Shown piece after piece: positions 1-7,883 of a stretch of 64,000 nucleotides of DNA. The translations under genes were made by a program, and so were the position numbers. Below the pieces are notes generated by a model. It had not been told where the DNA came from. It made no database searches and saw nothing but the letters and a program-made list of their open reading frames with translations. This stretch comes from Aquabacterium sp. (GTDB taxonomy: Bacteria; Pseudomonadota; Gammaproteobacteria; Burkholderiales; Burkholderiaceae_C), in NCBI GenBank assembly GCA_023266355.1, contig JAHFQM010000001.1, positions 518,115-582,114 on the forward strand, in the 5' to 3' direction. Position 1 is the first letter of the stretch. Each line of letters starts with the position of its first letter.

Positions 1-1445
1 AGGTGGACCTGCTGCTCGCGCACTTCGCCTTTGTTGCGGGTGATGCGGTCGATGACTTCCACGCCGCGGGTCGAGCCGATGCGGCAGGGCGTGCACTTGC
101 CGCAGCTCTCCAGTGCGCAGAAATGCATGGCGTAGCGCGCCAGCTCGGCCAGGTTGGCCGTGTCGTCGTGCACCACGATGCCCCCGTGGCCCACGACCAG
201 GCCGAGCGCGGCGTAGGCCTCGTAGTCCAGTGGCACATCCCATTGCGAGGGCGGCACGTAAGCGCCCAGCGGCCCACCTACCTGGATGGCCTTGATGGGC
301 CGGCCGCTGCGCGTGCCACCGCCGAAGTCTTCCACCAGCTTGCGCAGGGTCAGGCCAAAAGCCTTCTCGACCAGGCCGCCGTGGCGGATGTTGCCCGCCA
401 GCTGGAAGGGCAGGGTGCCCTTGGAGCGGCCGACGCCGAAGTCCTTGTAGAAGGCCGCGCCCCGGGCCAGGATGATGGGCACGCTGGCCAAGGTGATCAC
501 GTTGTTGATGACCGTGGGCATGCCGAACAGGCCCTCGATGGCCGGCAGCGGAGGCTTGGCGCGCACGATGCCCCGCTTGCCCTCGATGCTCTCCAGCATG
601 GCGGTTTCTTCGCCGCACACGTAGGCGCCTGCGGCCTTGCGCAGCGTCAGGTGGAAAGCCTGGCCGCTGCCACAGACGTCGTCACCGAGGAAGCCGGCCT
701 GCGTGGCCAGCGCGATGGCCGCGTTGAAGGTGTCGATGGCGTGCGGGTACTCCGAGCGCACATAGACGTAGCCTTGGGTGGCGCCCACCGCCAGCCCGGC
801 GATCGCCATGCCCTCGATGAGCATGAAAGGGTCGCCTTCCAGCGTCATGCGGTCGGAGAAGGTGCCCGAGTCGCCCTCGTCGGCATTGCAGGCGATGTAC
901 TTTTGTGCGGCGGGCGTTTGCCGCACCGTGCGCCACTTGATGCCCGCGGGGAAGGCCGCGCCACCGCGACCGCGCAGGCCCGAGTCCAGCACCTCCTGCA
1001 CCACGGCCTCGCCACCCAGGGCGATGGCACGGCGCAAGCCGGCCCAGCCACCGTGGGCTGCGTAGTCGGCCAGGGAGAGCGGGTCGGTCAGGCCCATGCG
1101 GGCGAAGGTCAGGCGCTCTTGCCGGGCCAGCCAGGGCAACTGCTCGGTCAGGCCCAGGCTCAGCGGGTGCGACTGGGCGTGCGTGCTGCCGTCCAGCAGG
1201 CCGGCGTCCAGCAGGGCATCGACGTCGTCGGCTTCCACGGGCCCGAAGGCCCTGCGGCCTTGCGGCGTGGCCACCTCGACCAGCGTCTCCAGCCAGAACA
1301 TGCCGCGAGAGCCGTTGCGCACCAGGTTCAAGGCGATGCCGCGTGCCGCGCAAGCTTCGGTCAAAGCCTGGGCGACCTCGTCGGCACCCACGGCGAGTGC
1401 GGCCGAGTCGCGCGGCACGAACACGGTGATGGGGGCCTGGCTCAC
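1..1445 (-). CDS. fdsB: NAD-dependent formate dehydrogenase, diaphorase (beta) subunit, partial
   Basis: NuoF-type NAD(H)/FMN subunit of a soluble cytoplasmic formate dehydrogenase; it hands electrons from formate oxidation to NAD+. About 481 codons are visible and the 3' end lies beyond the left edge. From GTG 1445 the frame carries the glycine-rich NADH/FMN motif RGRGGAAFPAGIKW (about residues 158-171), the flavin stretch ACNADEGDSGTFSDR and, near the left edge, the Fe-S cysteines in ESCGKCTPCRIGSTRG. The GTG overlaps the fdsG stop (GTGA), so the two are probably translationally coupled. NuoF of complex I or HoxF are alternatives, but the lone NuoE-like partner, the OFA carrier and the ModE-like regulator favour formate dehydrogenase. 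The catalytic alpha subunit should be the next gene outside the window (inference). Confidence 0.88.
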   Translation of the reverse strand, partial: MSQAPITVFVPRDSAALAVGADEVAQALTEACAARGIALNLVRNGSRGMFWLETLVEVATPQGRRAFGPVEADDVDALLDAGLLDGSTHAQSHPLSLGLTEQLPWLARQERLTFARMGLTDPLSLADYAAHGGWAGLRRAIALGGEAVVQEVLDSGLRGRGGAAFPAGIKWRTVRQTPAAQKYIACNADEGDSGTFSDRMTLEGDPFMLIEGMAIAGLAVGATQGYVYVRSEYPHAIDTFNAAIALATQAGFLGDDVCGSGQAFHLTLRKAAGAYVCGEETAMLESIEGKRGIVRAKPPLPAIEGLFGMPTVINNVITLASVPIILARGAAFYKDFGVGRSKGTLPFQLAGNIRHGGLVEKAFGLTLRKLVEDFGGGTRSGRPIKAIQVGGPLGAYVPPSQWDVPLDYEAYAALGLVVGHGGIVVHDDTANLAELARYAMHFCALESCGKCTPCRIGSTRGVEVIDRITRNKGEVREQQVH

Positions 1446-1924
1446 TTCGTCACCTCCAGCTGCTGGAGCAGCTTGTCCAGTTTGGCGGGCGTCATGCGGG
1501 CATGGACGCGGTCATCGATCTGCACCGAGGGGGCGCTGGCGCACAGGCCCAGGCAGTAGGCGGATTCGAGCGTCACCACGCCATCGGCGCGGGTGGTGTG
1601 CTCGGCGCAACCCGTGACAGCTTGCGCGTGCTGCATCAGCGCTTCCGAGCCACACGAGCGGCAGGCCTCGGCGCGGCAGATGTGCACCACGTGCCGACCG
1701 GGCGGCGTGCTGCGGAAGTGGTGGTAGTAAGTGATGACGCCATGCACCTCGGCGCGCGACAGGTTCAGGCCTTTGGCGATCAGGGGCACCGCGTCGGGAG
1801 GCACGAAACCGCAGGTGTCCTGGATCGCGTGGAGCAGCGGCATGAGGCCGCCAGGCATGTCGGCGTGTGCCGCGATGAGGCGGCGAACCTCGGCCTCACG
1901 CGGGATGTCGGTCAGCGAAGTCAT
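1442..1924 (-). CDS. fdsG: NAD-dependent formate dehydrogenase, gamma subunit (NuoE-like 2Fe-2S protein)
   Basis: A 160-residue thioredoxin-fold 2Fe-2S subunit that links the diaphorase to the molybdenum subunit. The four cluster cysteines are visible in CRAEACRSC and YCLGLC, spaced as in the NuoE/HoxE family, and the N-terminal half has the helical PLLHAIQDTCGFVPPDAVPL segment typical of NuoE. The ATG at 1924 is chosen because AGGTGA stands about 9 bases before it; a GTG 24 bases upstream is also in frame. It follows the carrier gene after a gap of about 27 bases and overlaps fdsB by 4 bases, so carrier-fdsG-fdsB look like one operon. Confidence 0.88.
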   Translation of the reverse strand: MTSLTDIPREAEVRRLIAAHADMPGGLMPLLHAIQDTCGFVPPDAVPLIAKGLNLSRAEVHGVITYYHHFRSTPPGRHVVHICRAEACRSCGSEALMQHAQAVTGCAEHTTRADGVVTLESAYCLGLCASAPSVQIDDRVHARMTPAKLDKLLQQLEVTK

Positions 1925-1951
1925 GGCGTGCATCACCTGTGGAGTCACCGG

Positions 1952-3625
1952 TCAATTGAAGAACTTGGCCACGCTCAGCGCGGTGCGGTAAACGCCCCAT
2001 GCAAGCGGGATGCCCACGCCCAGCCAGGCCAGCAGGACGATGGCGCTGCTCGTCTGGCCACCGGCGCCGGAGCCTGCGCCGACCTCGCTGGCCGCGGCCT
2101 TCTCGTGCGCCAGGCGCTTTTCCTCGGCCAGTTCGGCGTCGGTCATGAAGTGCTTGGGGTCCAGCGGGCGCACCATCAGGTTGCACAGCAGGCCCACCAC
2201 CAGCATGCCCACCAGGATGTACATGGTCTGGTTGTAGACCTGCTCGCGTGGCAGGCCCAGGCCGATCTGGTAGTCGCGCATGTAGTTCACCACCACCGGG
2301 CCCAGGATGCCCGCCGTGGCCCAGGCGGTGAGCAGGCGGCCATGGATGGCGCCCACCATCTGCGTGCCGAACAGGTCGGCCAGGTAAGCCGGCACCGTGG
2401 CGAAGCCGCCGCCGTACATGCTCAGGATGACGCAGAAGGCGCCCACGAAGAGCAGCTTGTTGCCGCCCAGCGCACTGGCCGGCACGCTGGCGTACATCAG
2501 GCCGCCCAGCACGAAGAAGACGATGTAGGTGAGCTTGCGGCCCAGCTTGTCCGACAGGCTGGCCCAGAAGAAGCGGCCGCCGATGTTGAACAGGCTCAGC
2601 AGGGCGGTGAAGCCCGCGGCCACCACGGCGATGTCCTTGAGTTGGGCCTTGTCGAGGTCCTTGAACTTCGCGGCCACGCCGATCAGGCTGCCGCCGAACA
2701 CCTCTTGCAGCATGGGGCTGGCCATGCCGATCACGCCGATGCCGGCCGACACGTTCATGCACAGCACCATCCACACCAGCCAGAACTGCGGGATGCCCCA
2801 CACCTTCTTCACGTGCACGTGATTGGAGGTGATCATGGCGTTGCTCGTCTGGGCCGCCGGGGGTGTCCAGCCTGCGGGCTTCCAGCCGGTGGCTGGCACG
2901 CGGTAGCCCAGCGCGCCGGCCATCATGAAGACGAAGTAGATCAGGGCCATGACAACGAAGGTCGAGGCCACGCCGACGTTGGTGTCGGTGGCGAAGCGCT
3001 TCATCAGCTCGGCGGCCAGTGGCGAGCCGATCATGGCACCGCCGCCGAAGCCCATGATGGCCATGCCCGTGGCCATGCCGCGGCGGTCAGGGAACCACTT
3101 GATGAGGGTGCTGACCGGCGAGATGTAGCCCAGGCCCAGCCCGATGCCACCGATCACGCCCGAGCCCAGCAGCATCAGCCAGAACTGGTGCAGGTGCACG
3201 CCGAGGGCCGAGATCAGCATGCCGCCACACCAGCACACCGCGCTGACCACGCCAGCCTTGCGCGGGCCGGCGCGTTCCAGCCAGCCGCCCCACAGCGCGG
3301 CCGAGCTGCCCAGCAGCACGAAGAAGAGCGTGTACATCCAGCCCAGCGTGGAAACCTTCCAGTCGCAGGTGGTGGTGAAGAGTTCGGCGAAGAAGCCGAC
3401 GTCGGCGCCGCACTGGAGGGGCTCCTTGATGCCCAGTGCCTTGGACAGCGGCAGCCAGAACACCGAAAAGCCATAGGCCATGCCGATGCACAGGTGGATG
3501 GCGAGTGCGGCCGGTGGCACCAGCCAGCGGTTGAAGCCTGCCCCCGCGATGATGCGTTCCTTGTCGAGGAAGCCCGCCTGGGTGGCCGGCGGCGAGGTGT
3601 GTTTGCCGAGTGCTTCGATCGCCAT
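1952..3625 (-). CDS. OFA-family MFS transporter (oxalate/formate antiporter type)
   Basis: A 557-residue major facilitator carrier of the inner membrane, resembling OxlT-type oxalate:formate antiporters, so formate or another small carboxylate is the likely substrate (family knowledge plus neighbourhood; specificity is not shown by the sequence). The first membrane segment starts near NRWLVPPAALAIHLCIGMAY and the A-like motif FPDRRGMATGMAI is present. After the usual twelve segments and a basic/acidic stretch there is a Gly/Ser linker and one more hydrophobic segment (VLLAWLGVGIPLAWGVYRTA) at the very C-terminus. Start ATG 3625 has AGGAGA 5 bases upstream; an upstream ATG at 3655 lacks this. 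It is the first gene of the fds operon. Confidence 0.85.
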   Translation of the reverse strand: MAIEALGKHTSPPATQAGFLDKERIIAGAGFNRWLVPPAALAIHLCIGMAYGFSVFWLPLSKALGIKEPLQCGADVGFFAELFTTTCDWKVSTLGWMYTLFFVLLGSSAALWGGWLERAGPRKAGVVSAVCWCGGMLISALGVHLHQFWLMLLGSGVIGGIGLGLGYISPVSTLIKWFPDRRGMATGMAIMGFGGGAMIGSPLAAELMKRFATDTNVGVASTFVVMALIYFVFMMAGALGYRVPATGWKPAGWTPPAAQTSNAMITSNHVHVKKVWGIPQFWLVWMVLCMNVSAGIGVIGMASPMLQEVFGGSLIGVAAKFKDLDKAQLKDIAVVAAGFTALLSLFNIGGRFFWASLSDKLGRKLTYIVFFVLGGLMYASVPASALGGNKLLFVGAFCVILSMYGGGFATVPAYLADLFGTQMVGAIHGRLLTAWATAGILGPVVVNYMRDYQIGLGLPREQVYNQTMYILVGMLVVGLLCNLMVRPLDPKHFMTDAELAEEKRLAHEKAAASEVGAGSGAGGQTSSAIVLLAWLGVGIPLAWGVYRTALSVAKFFN

Positions 3626-3675
3626 GTGGTCTCCTGTAGGCGGACAGCCAGTCACGCTGGGTGGGTGTGCGTCAT

Positions 3676-3789
3676 ATGCTTTGACAGCACATCACATCAT
3701 TCTAGGGGGTGAGCTCATCAGTGGAGACTGGGGATATCCACGAAGGGATGCGACGCACGAAAGCATATATTTCATGCTGTTGACAGCAT
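3676..3789. promoter_or_regulatory. Divergent promoter region with two copies of a TGACAGCA operator
   Basis: The 178-bp gap between the divergent carrier and regulator genes holds a perfect palindrome, ATGCTGT-TG-ACAGCAT at 3774-3789, and a related copy ATGCTTTGACAGCAC at 3676-3690, about 99 bp away. Each abuts a -10-like hexamer: TATATT at 3766-3771 (plus strand, toward the regulator) and TAGAAT read on the minus strand at 3704-3699 (toward the fds operon). I infer that the ModE-like regulator binds both, controlling itself and the operon. No good -35 boxes were found. Confidence 0.5.
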
Positions 3790-3803
3790 AAGTTTGGCCC
3801 GCC

Positions 3804-4892
3804 TTGCACACCGTCTCCATCACCCCGCACTGGACCATCACCGACGACAGCGGTCAGCAGTTGTCGCCGCGCCTGCTCAGCCTGCTGGCCGAGGTGCAGG
3901 AGCACGGCAGCCTCTCGGGCGCGTGCAAGCACACGGGCTCGTCTTACCGGCACGCGTGGAACCTCGTCCGCCAGGGGCAGGCGCAGCTCGGCATGCCCCT
4001 GCTCAACATGGACCGCGGCAAGGGCTCGACCCTCACCCCCTTGGCCGAACGCCTGGTCTGGGCGGGGCACCGCATCCAGGCGCGCCTCTCGCCCACGCTG
4101 GAGAGCCTGGCTTCGGAGCTGGAAACCGAGCTTGGCCGGGTGCTGTCCGCCGGTGCCGCAGGCTTGCGCGTGCATGCCAGCCACGGCTTCGCGGTGGAAA
4201 AACTCATCGAGGTGCTGGCCCAGCGTGGCGAGCGCATCGACCGCAAGTACGTGGGCAGCCAGGAGGGCGTGGCCTCGCTGCACGCGGGCTCCTGCGACCT
4301 CGCGGGCTTCCACGTGCCGCAGGGCGAGTTCGAAGACACGGCCTTGCAGCACTACGCGCAATGGCTGAGCCCCAAGCACAGCCGCGTCATCCACATGGCC
4401 ACGCGCCGCCAGGGCCTGTTCGTGGCGCATGGCAACCCGCTGGAAATCTACGGCGTGCAGGACCTGACGCGCAAAGGCGTGCGCTTCGTCAACCGCCAGC
4501 CCAGCTCGGGCACGCGCTTCCTGCTGGAGTGCTGCTTGCGCCAGGCCAAGGTGCCCACCCACCAAATCAGTGGCTGGGAGTTGGCCGAGTTCACACACGC
4601 GGCGGTGGCGGCCTACGTGGCCAGCGGCATGGCCGATGTGGGCTTCGGGGTCGAGCCACCGGCGCGCCGCTTCAAGCTGGACTTCGTGCCCGTGGCCACC
4701 GAGCGCTATTTCTTCCTGTGCCGCGATGCCGACCTGCAGCGCCCCGAGTTGCAAGCCGTGCTGGAGGTGATGCGCAGCGAGGCCTTCCACGCCGTGGTCA
4801 ATGCCTTGCCGGGTTATTCGGCCGTCAAGTGCGGGCAGGTCGAAACCTTGCAGAAGGCCTTCCCCCAGATGGCGTCAGGACGTCGCCGATGA
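3804..4892 (+). CDS. ModE-like HTH regulator with periplasmic-binding-protein-like sensor domain
   Basis: A 362-residue cytoplasmic regulator. Residues 1-100 match the LysR-like winged helix of ModE (the GSLSGACKHTGSSYRHAWNL region and the downstream LNMDRGKGSTLTPLAERLV). Residues about 115-350 form a PBP-like ligand domain of the type fused to ModE heads. Such proteins sit beside formate dehydrogenase loci, where molybdenum or formate would be a sensible signal (inference). The frame is closed upstream by a TAA inside the operator, and the only plausible start is TTG 3804; no clear ribosome site precedes it, so expression may be low or the leader short. It is transcribed away from the carrier-fdsGB operon. 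Confidence 0.75.
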   Translation: MHTVSITPHWTITDDSGQQLSPRLLSLLAEVQEHGSLSGACKHTGSSYRHAWNLVRQGQAQLGMPLLNMDRGKGSTLTPLAERLVWAGHRIQARLSPTLESLASELETELGRVLSAGAAGLRVHASHGFAVEKLIEVLAQRGERIDRKYVGSQEGVASLHAGSCDLAGFHVPQGEFEDTALQHYAQWLSPKHSRVIHMATRRQGLFVAHGNPLEIYGVQDLTRKGVRFVNRQPSSGTRFLLECCLRQAKVPTHQISGWELAEFTHAAVAAYVASGMADVGFGVEPPARRFKLDFVPVATERYFFLCRDADLQRPELQAVLEVMRSEAFHAVVNALPGYSAVKCGQVETLQKAFPQMASGRRR

Positions 4893-5077
4893 GCCACGCG
4901 CGGGGCGTGTCCGGGTGACTTGGGGGCGGGCTGTTCGTGAGGGCTGCACGCTTTGCGGGCTTGTCTTGATTGACAGGCACAAACCGTGCTTTGAACATCC
5001 GACACTGAGGCGCCGGCTGTCCAGTCGGTGCGCTGGCGGGCCACAGCGCTTGAACCGTGGCGCTCGATCCCATCCCC

Positions 5078-6235
5078 ATGCCATTCGACAGCCTGGTCCT
5101 GAAGAACATCGCGATGTCGCGCTCCGACATGACGGGCCGCCTCGCGGGGTTGCATGACATCGTTCGGGCCCGTCACCCTGCGGTCAACCGCATCGCACTG
5201 GTGCTGTACGAGCCCGTCAAGGACCTGCTGCGGACCTTCGCCAGCAGCTCGGACGACGGCCAGGCCTTGCGCCATTACGAAGCCCATCTGGCGGCCGTGC
5301 CCTCATTGCGCGCCCTGGCCGCCGAACACATCCCCCGCGTCATCGACAACCTGGACCTCAGCCTGCGCGAGCCTTCGGTGCATTCGCTGTGGCTCAAGGC
5401 CCAGTCTTACCAGAGCAGCTACACGGTGCCGGTTTACGCCGGCAAGCGCCTGTCGGCCTTCCTGTTTTTCGATTCACGCCAGGCCGCTGCCTTCACGCCC
5501 GATGTCACCACCGACCTCGACGTCATCGCCGACATCCTGGCCCAGCTCTATGTGCTGCGCATGGCGGCGGTCAACACGCTGGTGGGCGCGGTCGATGTGG
5601 CCAAGGGCCTGGCCCGCATGCGCGACGTGGAAACCGGCGCGCACCTGGAGCGCATGGCCAGCTACTCCCGGTTGATCGCGGTGGCGCTGGCCGACAGCCT
5701 GGGCCTGAGCGACGAGTTCATCGAGTACCTGCACCTGTTCGCGCCGCTGCACGACATCGGCAAGGTGGGGATTCCCGATCGCATCTTGCTCAAGCCGGGG
5801 AAGCTGGACGACGAGGAGCGGCGCTGCATGCAGCAGCACGTGCCGGTGGGGGTGCAACTGGCGCGCAACATCGTCAGCGACCTGGGCATCGACAACGACC
5901 TGGCCGCGTCGGTGATGCTCAATGTGGTGGCCCACCACCACGAGCGCGGCGATGGCTCGGGCTACCCGCAGGGGCTGATGCTGGACGACATCCCCATCGA
6001 GGCGCGCATCGTGGCCGTGGCCGATGTGTACGACGCGATCTCATCGACGCGGCCGTACAAGCGGGCGTGGTCGGAGGCCGAGTGCGTGGCCGAGCTGCGG
6101 CGCGAGGCGGCGTTGAACCGCCTCGACGCACGTTGCGTGGAGGCCTTGATCGCGGCGGAGGCGGAGCGCACCCACATCCGCGAGGCGCTGTCCGATGGCG
6201 ACGACCTGCCCGCCACGCTGGCCACATCGGGTTGA
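5078..6235 (+). CDS. GAF/HD-GYP domain cyclic-di-GMP phosphodiesterase
   Basis: A predicted cytoplasmic enzyme that hydrolyses c-di-GMP. The N-terminal 150 residues look like a GAF sensor; the C-terminal half is an HD-GYP domain with the metal ligands intact: ETGAHLERMA, HDIGKVGIPD and the diagnostic HHERGDGSGYPQGL, followed by ARIVAVADVYDAI. All signature residues are kept, so activity is expected. ATG 5078 is used; GTG 5057 and ATG 5114 are in-frame alternatives and none has a strong ribosome site. It stands alone between the fds regulator and the convergent efflux operon. A weak TTGACA at 4970-4975 lies upstream, without a convincing -10. Confidence 0.88.
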   Translation: MPFDSLVLKNIAMSRSDMTGRLAGLHDIVRARHPAVNRIALVLYEPVKDLLRTFASSSDDGQALRHYEAHLAAVPSLRALAAEHIPRVIDNLDLSLREPSVHSLWLKAQSYQSSYTVPVYAGKRLSAFLFFDSRQAAAFTPDVTTDLDVIADILAQLYVLRMAAVNTLVGAVDVAKGLARMRDVETGAHLERMASYSRLIAVALADSLGLSDEFIEYLHLFAPLHDIGKVGIPDRILLKPGKLDDEERRCMQQHVPVGVQLARNIVSDLGIDNDLAASVMLNVVAHHHERGDGSGYPQGLMLDDIPIEARIVAVADVYDAISSTRPYKRAWSEAECVAELRREAALNRLDARCVEALIAAEAERTHIREALSDGDDLPATLATSG

Positions 6236-6281
6236 GCGACACGCGACGTCACGCGGCGTCACGCGGACGTGGCTCGGCTGA

Positions 6282-7883
6282 TCAGGACTTGGCCGGCTGT
6301 GTGGCTGCAGTCTGGCCGGGGGGCGTGGGTGCCCAGCCGCCGCCCAGCGAGCGGATCAGCCCGATGGTGCCGGTGGCCCAGGCGCCGCGCAGCTGCACGG
6401 CCTGGCGTTCCACCGCCAGCAGGCTGCGCTGGGTGTCGAGCAGCGTGAGGTAGCTGTCTTCGCCGGCGCGGTAGCGCTTGTCTGCCAGTTCGGCCGAGCG
6501 GCGCGCGGCCACCACGGCTTCGCTCAGCGACAGGGTCTGCGCCCGCACGCTGCCCAGGCCCGAGAGCTTGTCTTCCACATCGCCGAAAGCGCCCAGCACG
6601 GTCTGGCGGTAGTCGGCCACCGACTCTTCCAGCACGGCCTCGGCGCGGTTGACGCCCGCGCGGTTGCGGCCACCATCGAAGATCGGCATCGACAGCACGG
6701 CATTGGCCACCCAGCTGCGCGCGCTCCACAGGAACAGGTCGCGCAGCTCGTAGGAGGCAAAGCCGCCATCGGCGGTCAGGCGCAGGGCCGGGAACAGGGC
6801 CGAGCGGGCCTGGCCCACGCGGGCGGTGGCGGCCATCATGCGGGCTTGCGCGGCGGCCACGTCGGGGCGGCGCTCCAGCAGGGCCGAGGGCAGGCCGGCC
6901 GGCACCATGGGCACGCGCGCATCGGCGGGCAGCGGCTGCGCGGCCAGGCCGAAGGCGGCAGGGGGCTGGCCCAGCAACACGGCCAGGGCGTGCTCGGTGC
7001 GGGCACGTTCGCCGCGCTGGGCTTGCAGGTCGGCCTGGGTGGTGGCCAGCTCGGTGCGGGCCCGGGCCACGTCCAGCTCGGAGACATCGCCCGCGGCCAG
7101 GCGGCGTTGCGCCAGTTGCAGGCTCTGCTCGCGCAGGGAGGCGGTCTGCGTCAGCAGCACGACCACGGCGTCCAGCGTGCGCAGCTGGAAGTAGGTCTGT
7201 GCCACATCGGCTTGCAGGCTGAGCAGCACCGAGCGGTGGTTGGCCTGCGAGGCCAGGGCATCGGCCTCGGCAGCCTGCACGCTGTTGGCCACGCGTTGGA
7301 ACAGGTCCACCTCGTAGCTGGCGCTCAGGCCGGCGCGCCACAGGCTGCTGGGCGCGATGTTCTGGTCGGCGCTCAGGCCCTGTTCGGCCGCAGACGGCTT
7401 CTGGCGGGCCACACCGGCGCTCACGCCCAGCTGCGGCAGGCGGTCGGCCTGGCTGCTGCTGAGCAGGGCGCGCGCGGCCTTGACGCGGGCAGCGGCCACG
7501 GCCAGACCGGGGTTGGCGGCTTCGGCCTGCTGTTCCAGCTGGTTGAGGGTGGGGTCACCGAAGGTTTCCCACCAGGCGCCGCGGGCCTGGGCCTCCGAGG
7601 GCTCGGCGGGCTTCCAGCGGCTGCCGTCGGCCGCAGGTTGGGCCAAATCAGCAGCCTGGGCCGCGGCCAGCGCGGAGGCTTCCTTGTAGGCCTCGGGCAC
7701 GGCGATGCGGGCATCGGGCTGGGCCGGGGCGGTGTTGCAGCCGGCCAGCACGAGGGTGGCCAGCACGGCCGCCGCCGTGGCGGTGAAGGCGTGCGTGCGC
7801 TGGCGTGGGCGTGTGGTGGGCGGCAATGGCAACGTCACTGGCAACGTCACGGGGCCTTGGGGCAGAGAGAGGGAATGGGTCAT
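6282..7883 (-). CDS. RND efflux outer-membrane lipoprotein, NodT/OprM family
   Basis: TolC-type channel that completes a tripartite drug pump across the outer membrane. Length 533 residues. The signal peptide has an unusually long n-region (about 30 residues, with a TLPVTLP repeat) before the lipobox LVLAGC, so the protein is probably lipid-anchored. The two outer-membrane efflux repeats follow, with family-typical segments such as WWETFGDP, YEVDLFQRV and LLERRPDVAAAQ. It is the last gene of a four-gene operon and overlaps the pump gene by 4 bases (ATGA). By order and type it corresponds to opcM of the Burkholderia ceo operon. Confidence 0.92.
   Translation of the reverse strand: MTHSLSLPQGPVTLPVTLPLPPTTRPRQRTHAFTATAAAVLATLVLAGCNTAPAQPDARIAVPEAYKEASALAAAQAADLAQPAADGSRWKPAEPSEAQARGAWWETFGDPTLNQLEQQAEAANPGLAVAAARVKAARALLSSSQADRLPQLGVSAGVARQKPSAAEQGLSADQNIAPSSLWRAGLSASYEVDLFQRVANSVQAAEADALASQANHRSVLLSLQADVAQTYFQLRTLDAVVVLLTQTASLREQSLQLAQRRLAAGDVSELDVARARTELATTQADLQAQRGERARTEHALAVLLGQPPAAFGLAAQPLPADARVPMVPAGLPSALLERRPDVAAAQARMMAATARVGQARSALFPALRLTADGGFASYELRDLFLWSARSWVANAVLSMPIFDGGRNRAGVNRAEAVLEESVADYRQTVLGAFGDVEDKLSGLGSVRAQTLSLSEAVVAARRSAELADKRYRAGEDSYLTLLDTQRSLLAVERQAVQLRGAWATGTIGLIRSLGGGWAPTPPGQTAATQPAKS

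Noticed and set aside
3626-3803. Classical E. coli-type ModE box
   Set aside because: AT-rich CATATG/CATATAT stretches occur, but the ordered ModE half-sites with TAACGTTA-like cores are not there; the TGACAGCA palindrome is the better candidate.
4893-5077. Clear sigma-70 promoter for the HD-GYP gene
   Set aside because: A TTGACA at 4970-4975 is present, but the hexamer at 17 bases (GAACAT) is a poor -10, so it is not listed as a feature.
6236-6281. Bidirectional terminator between the HD-GYP gene and the efflux channel gene
   Set aside because: The gap has a GCGTCACGCGG direct repeat but no stem followed by a T-run.
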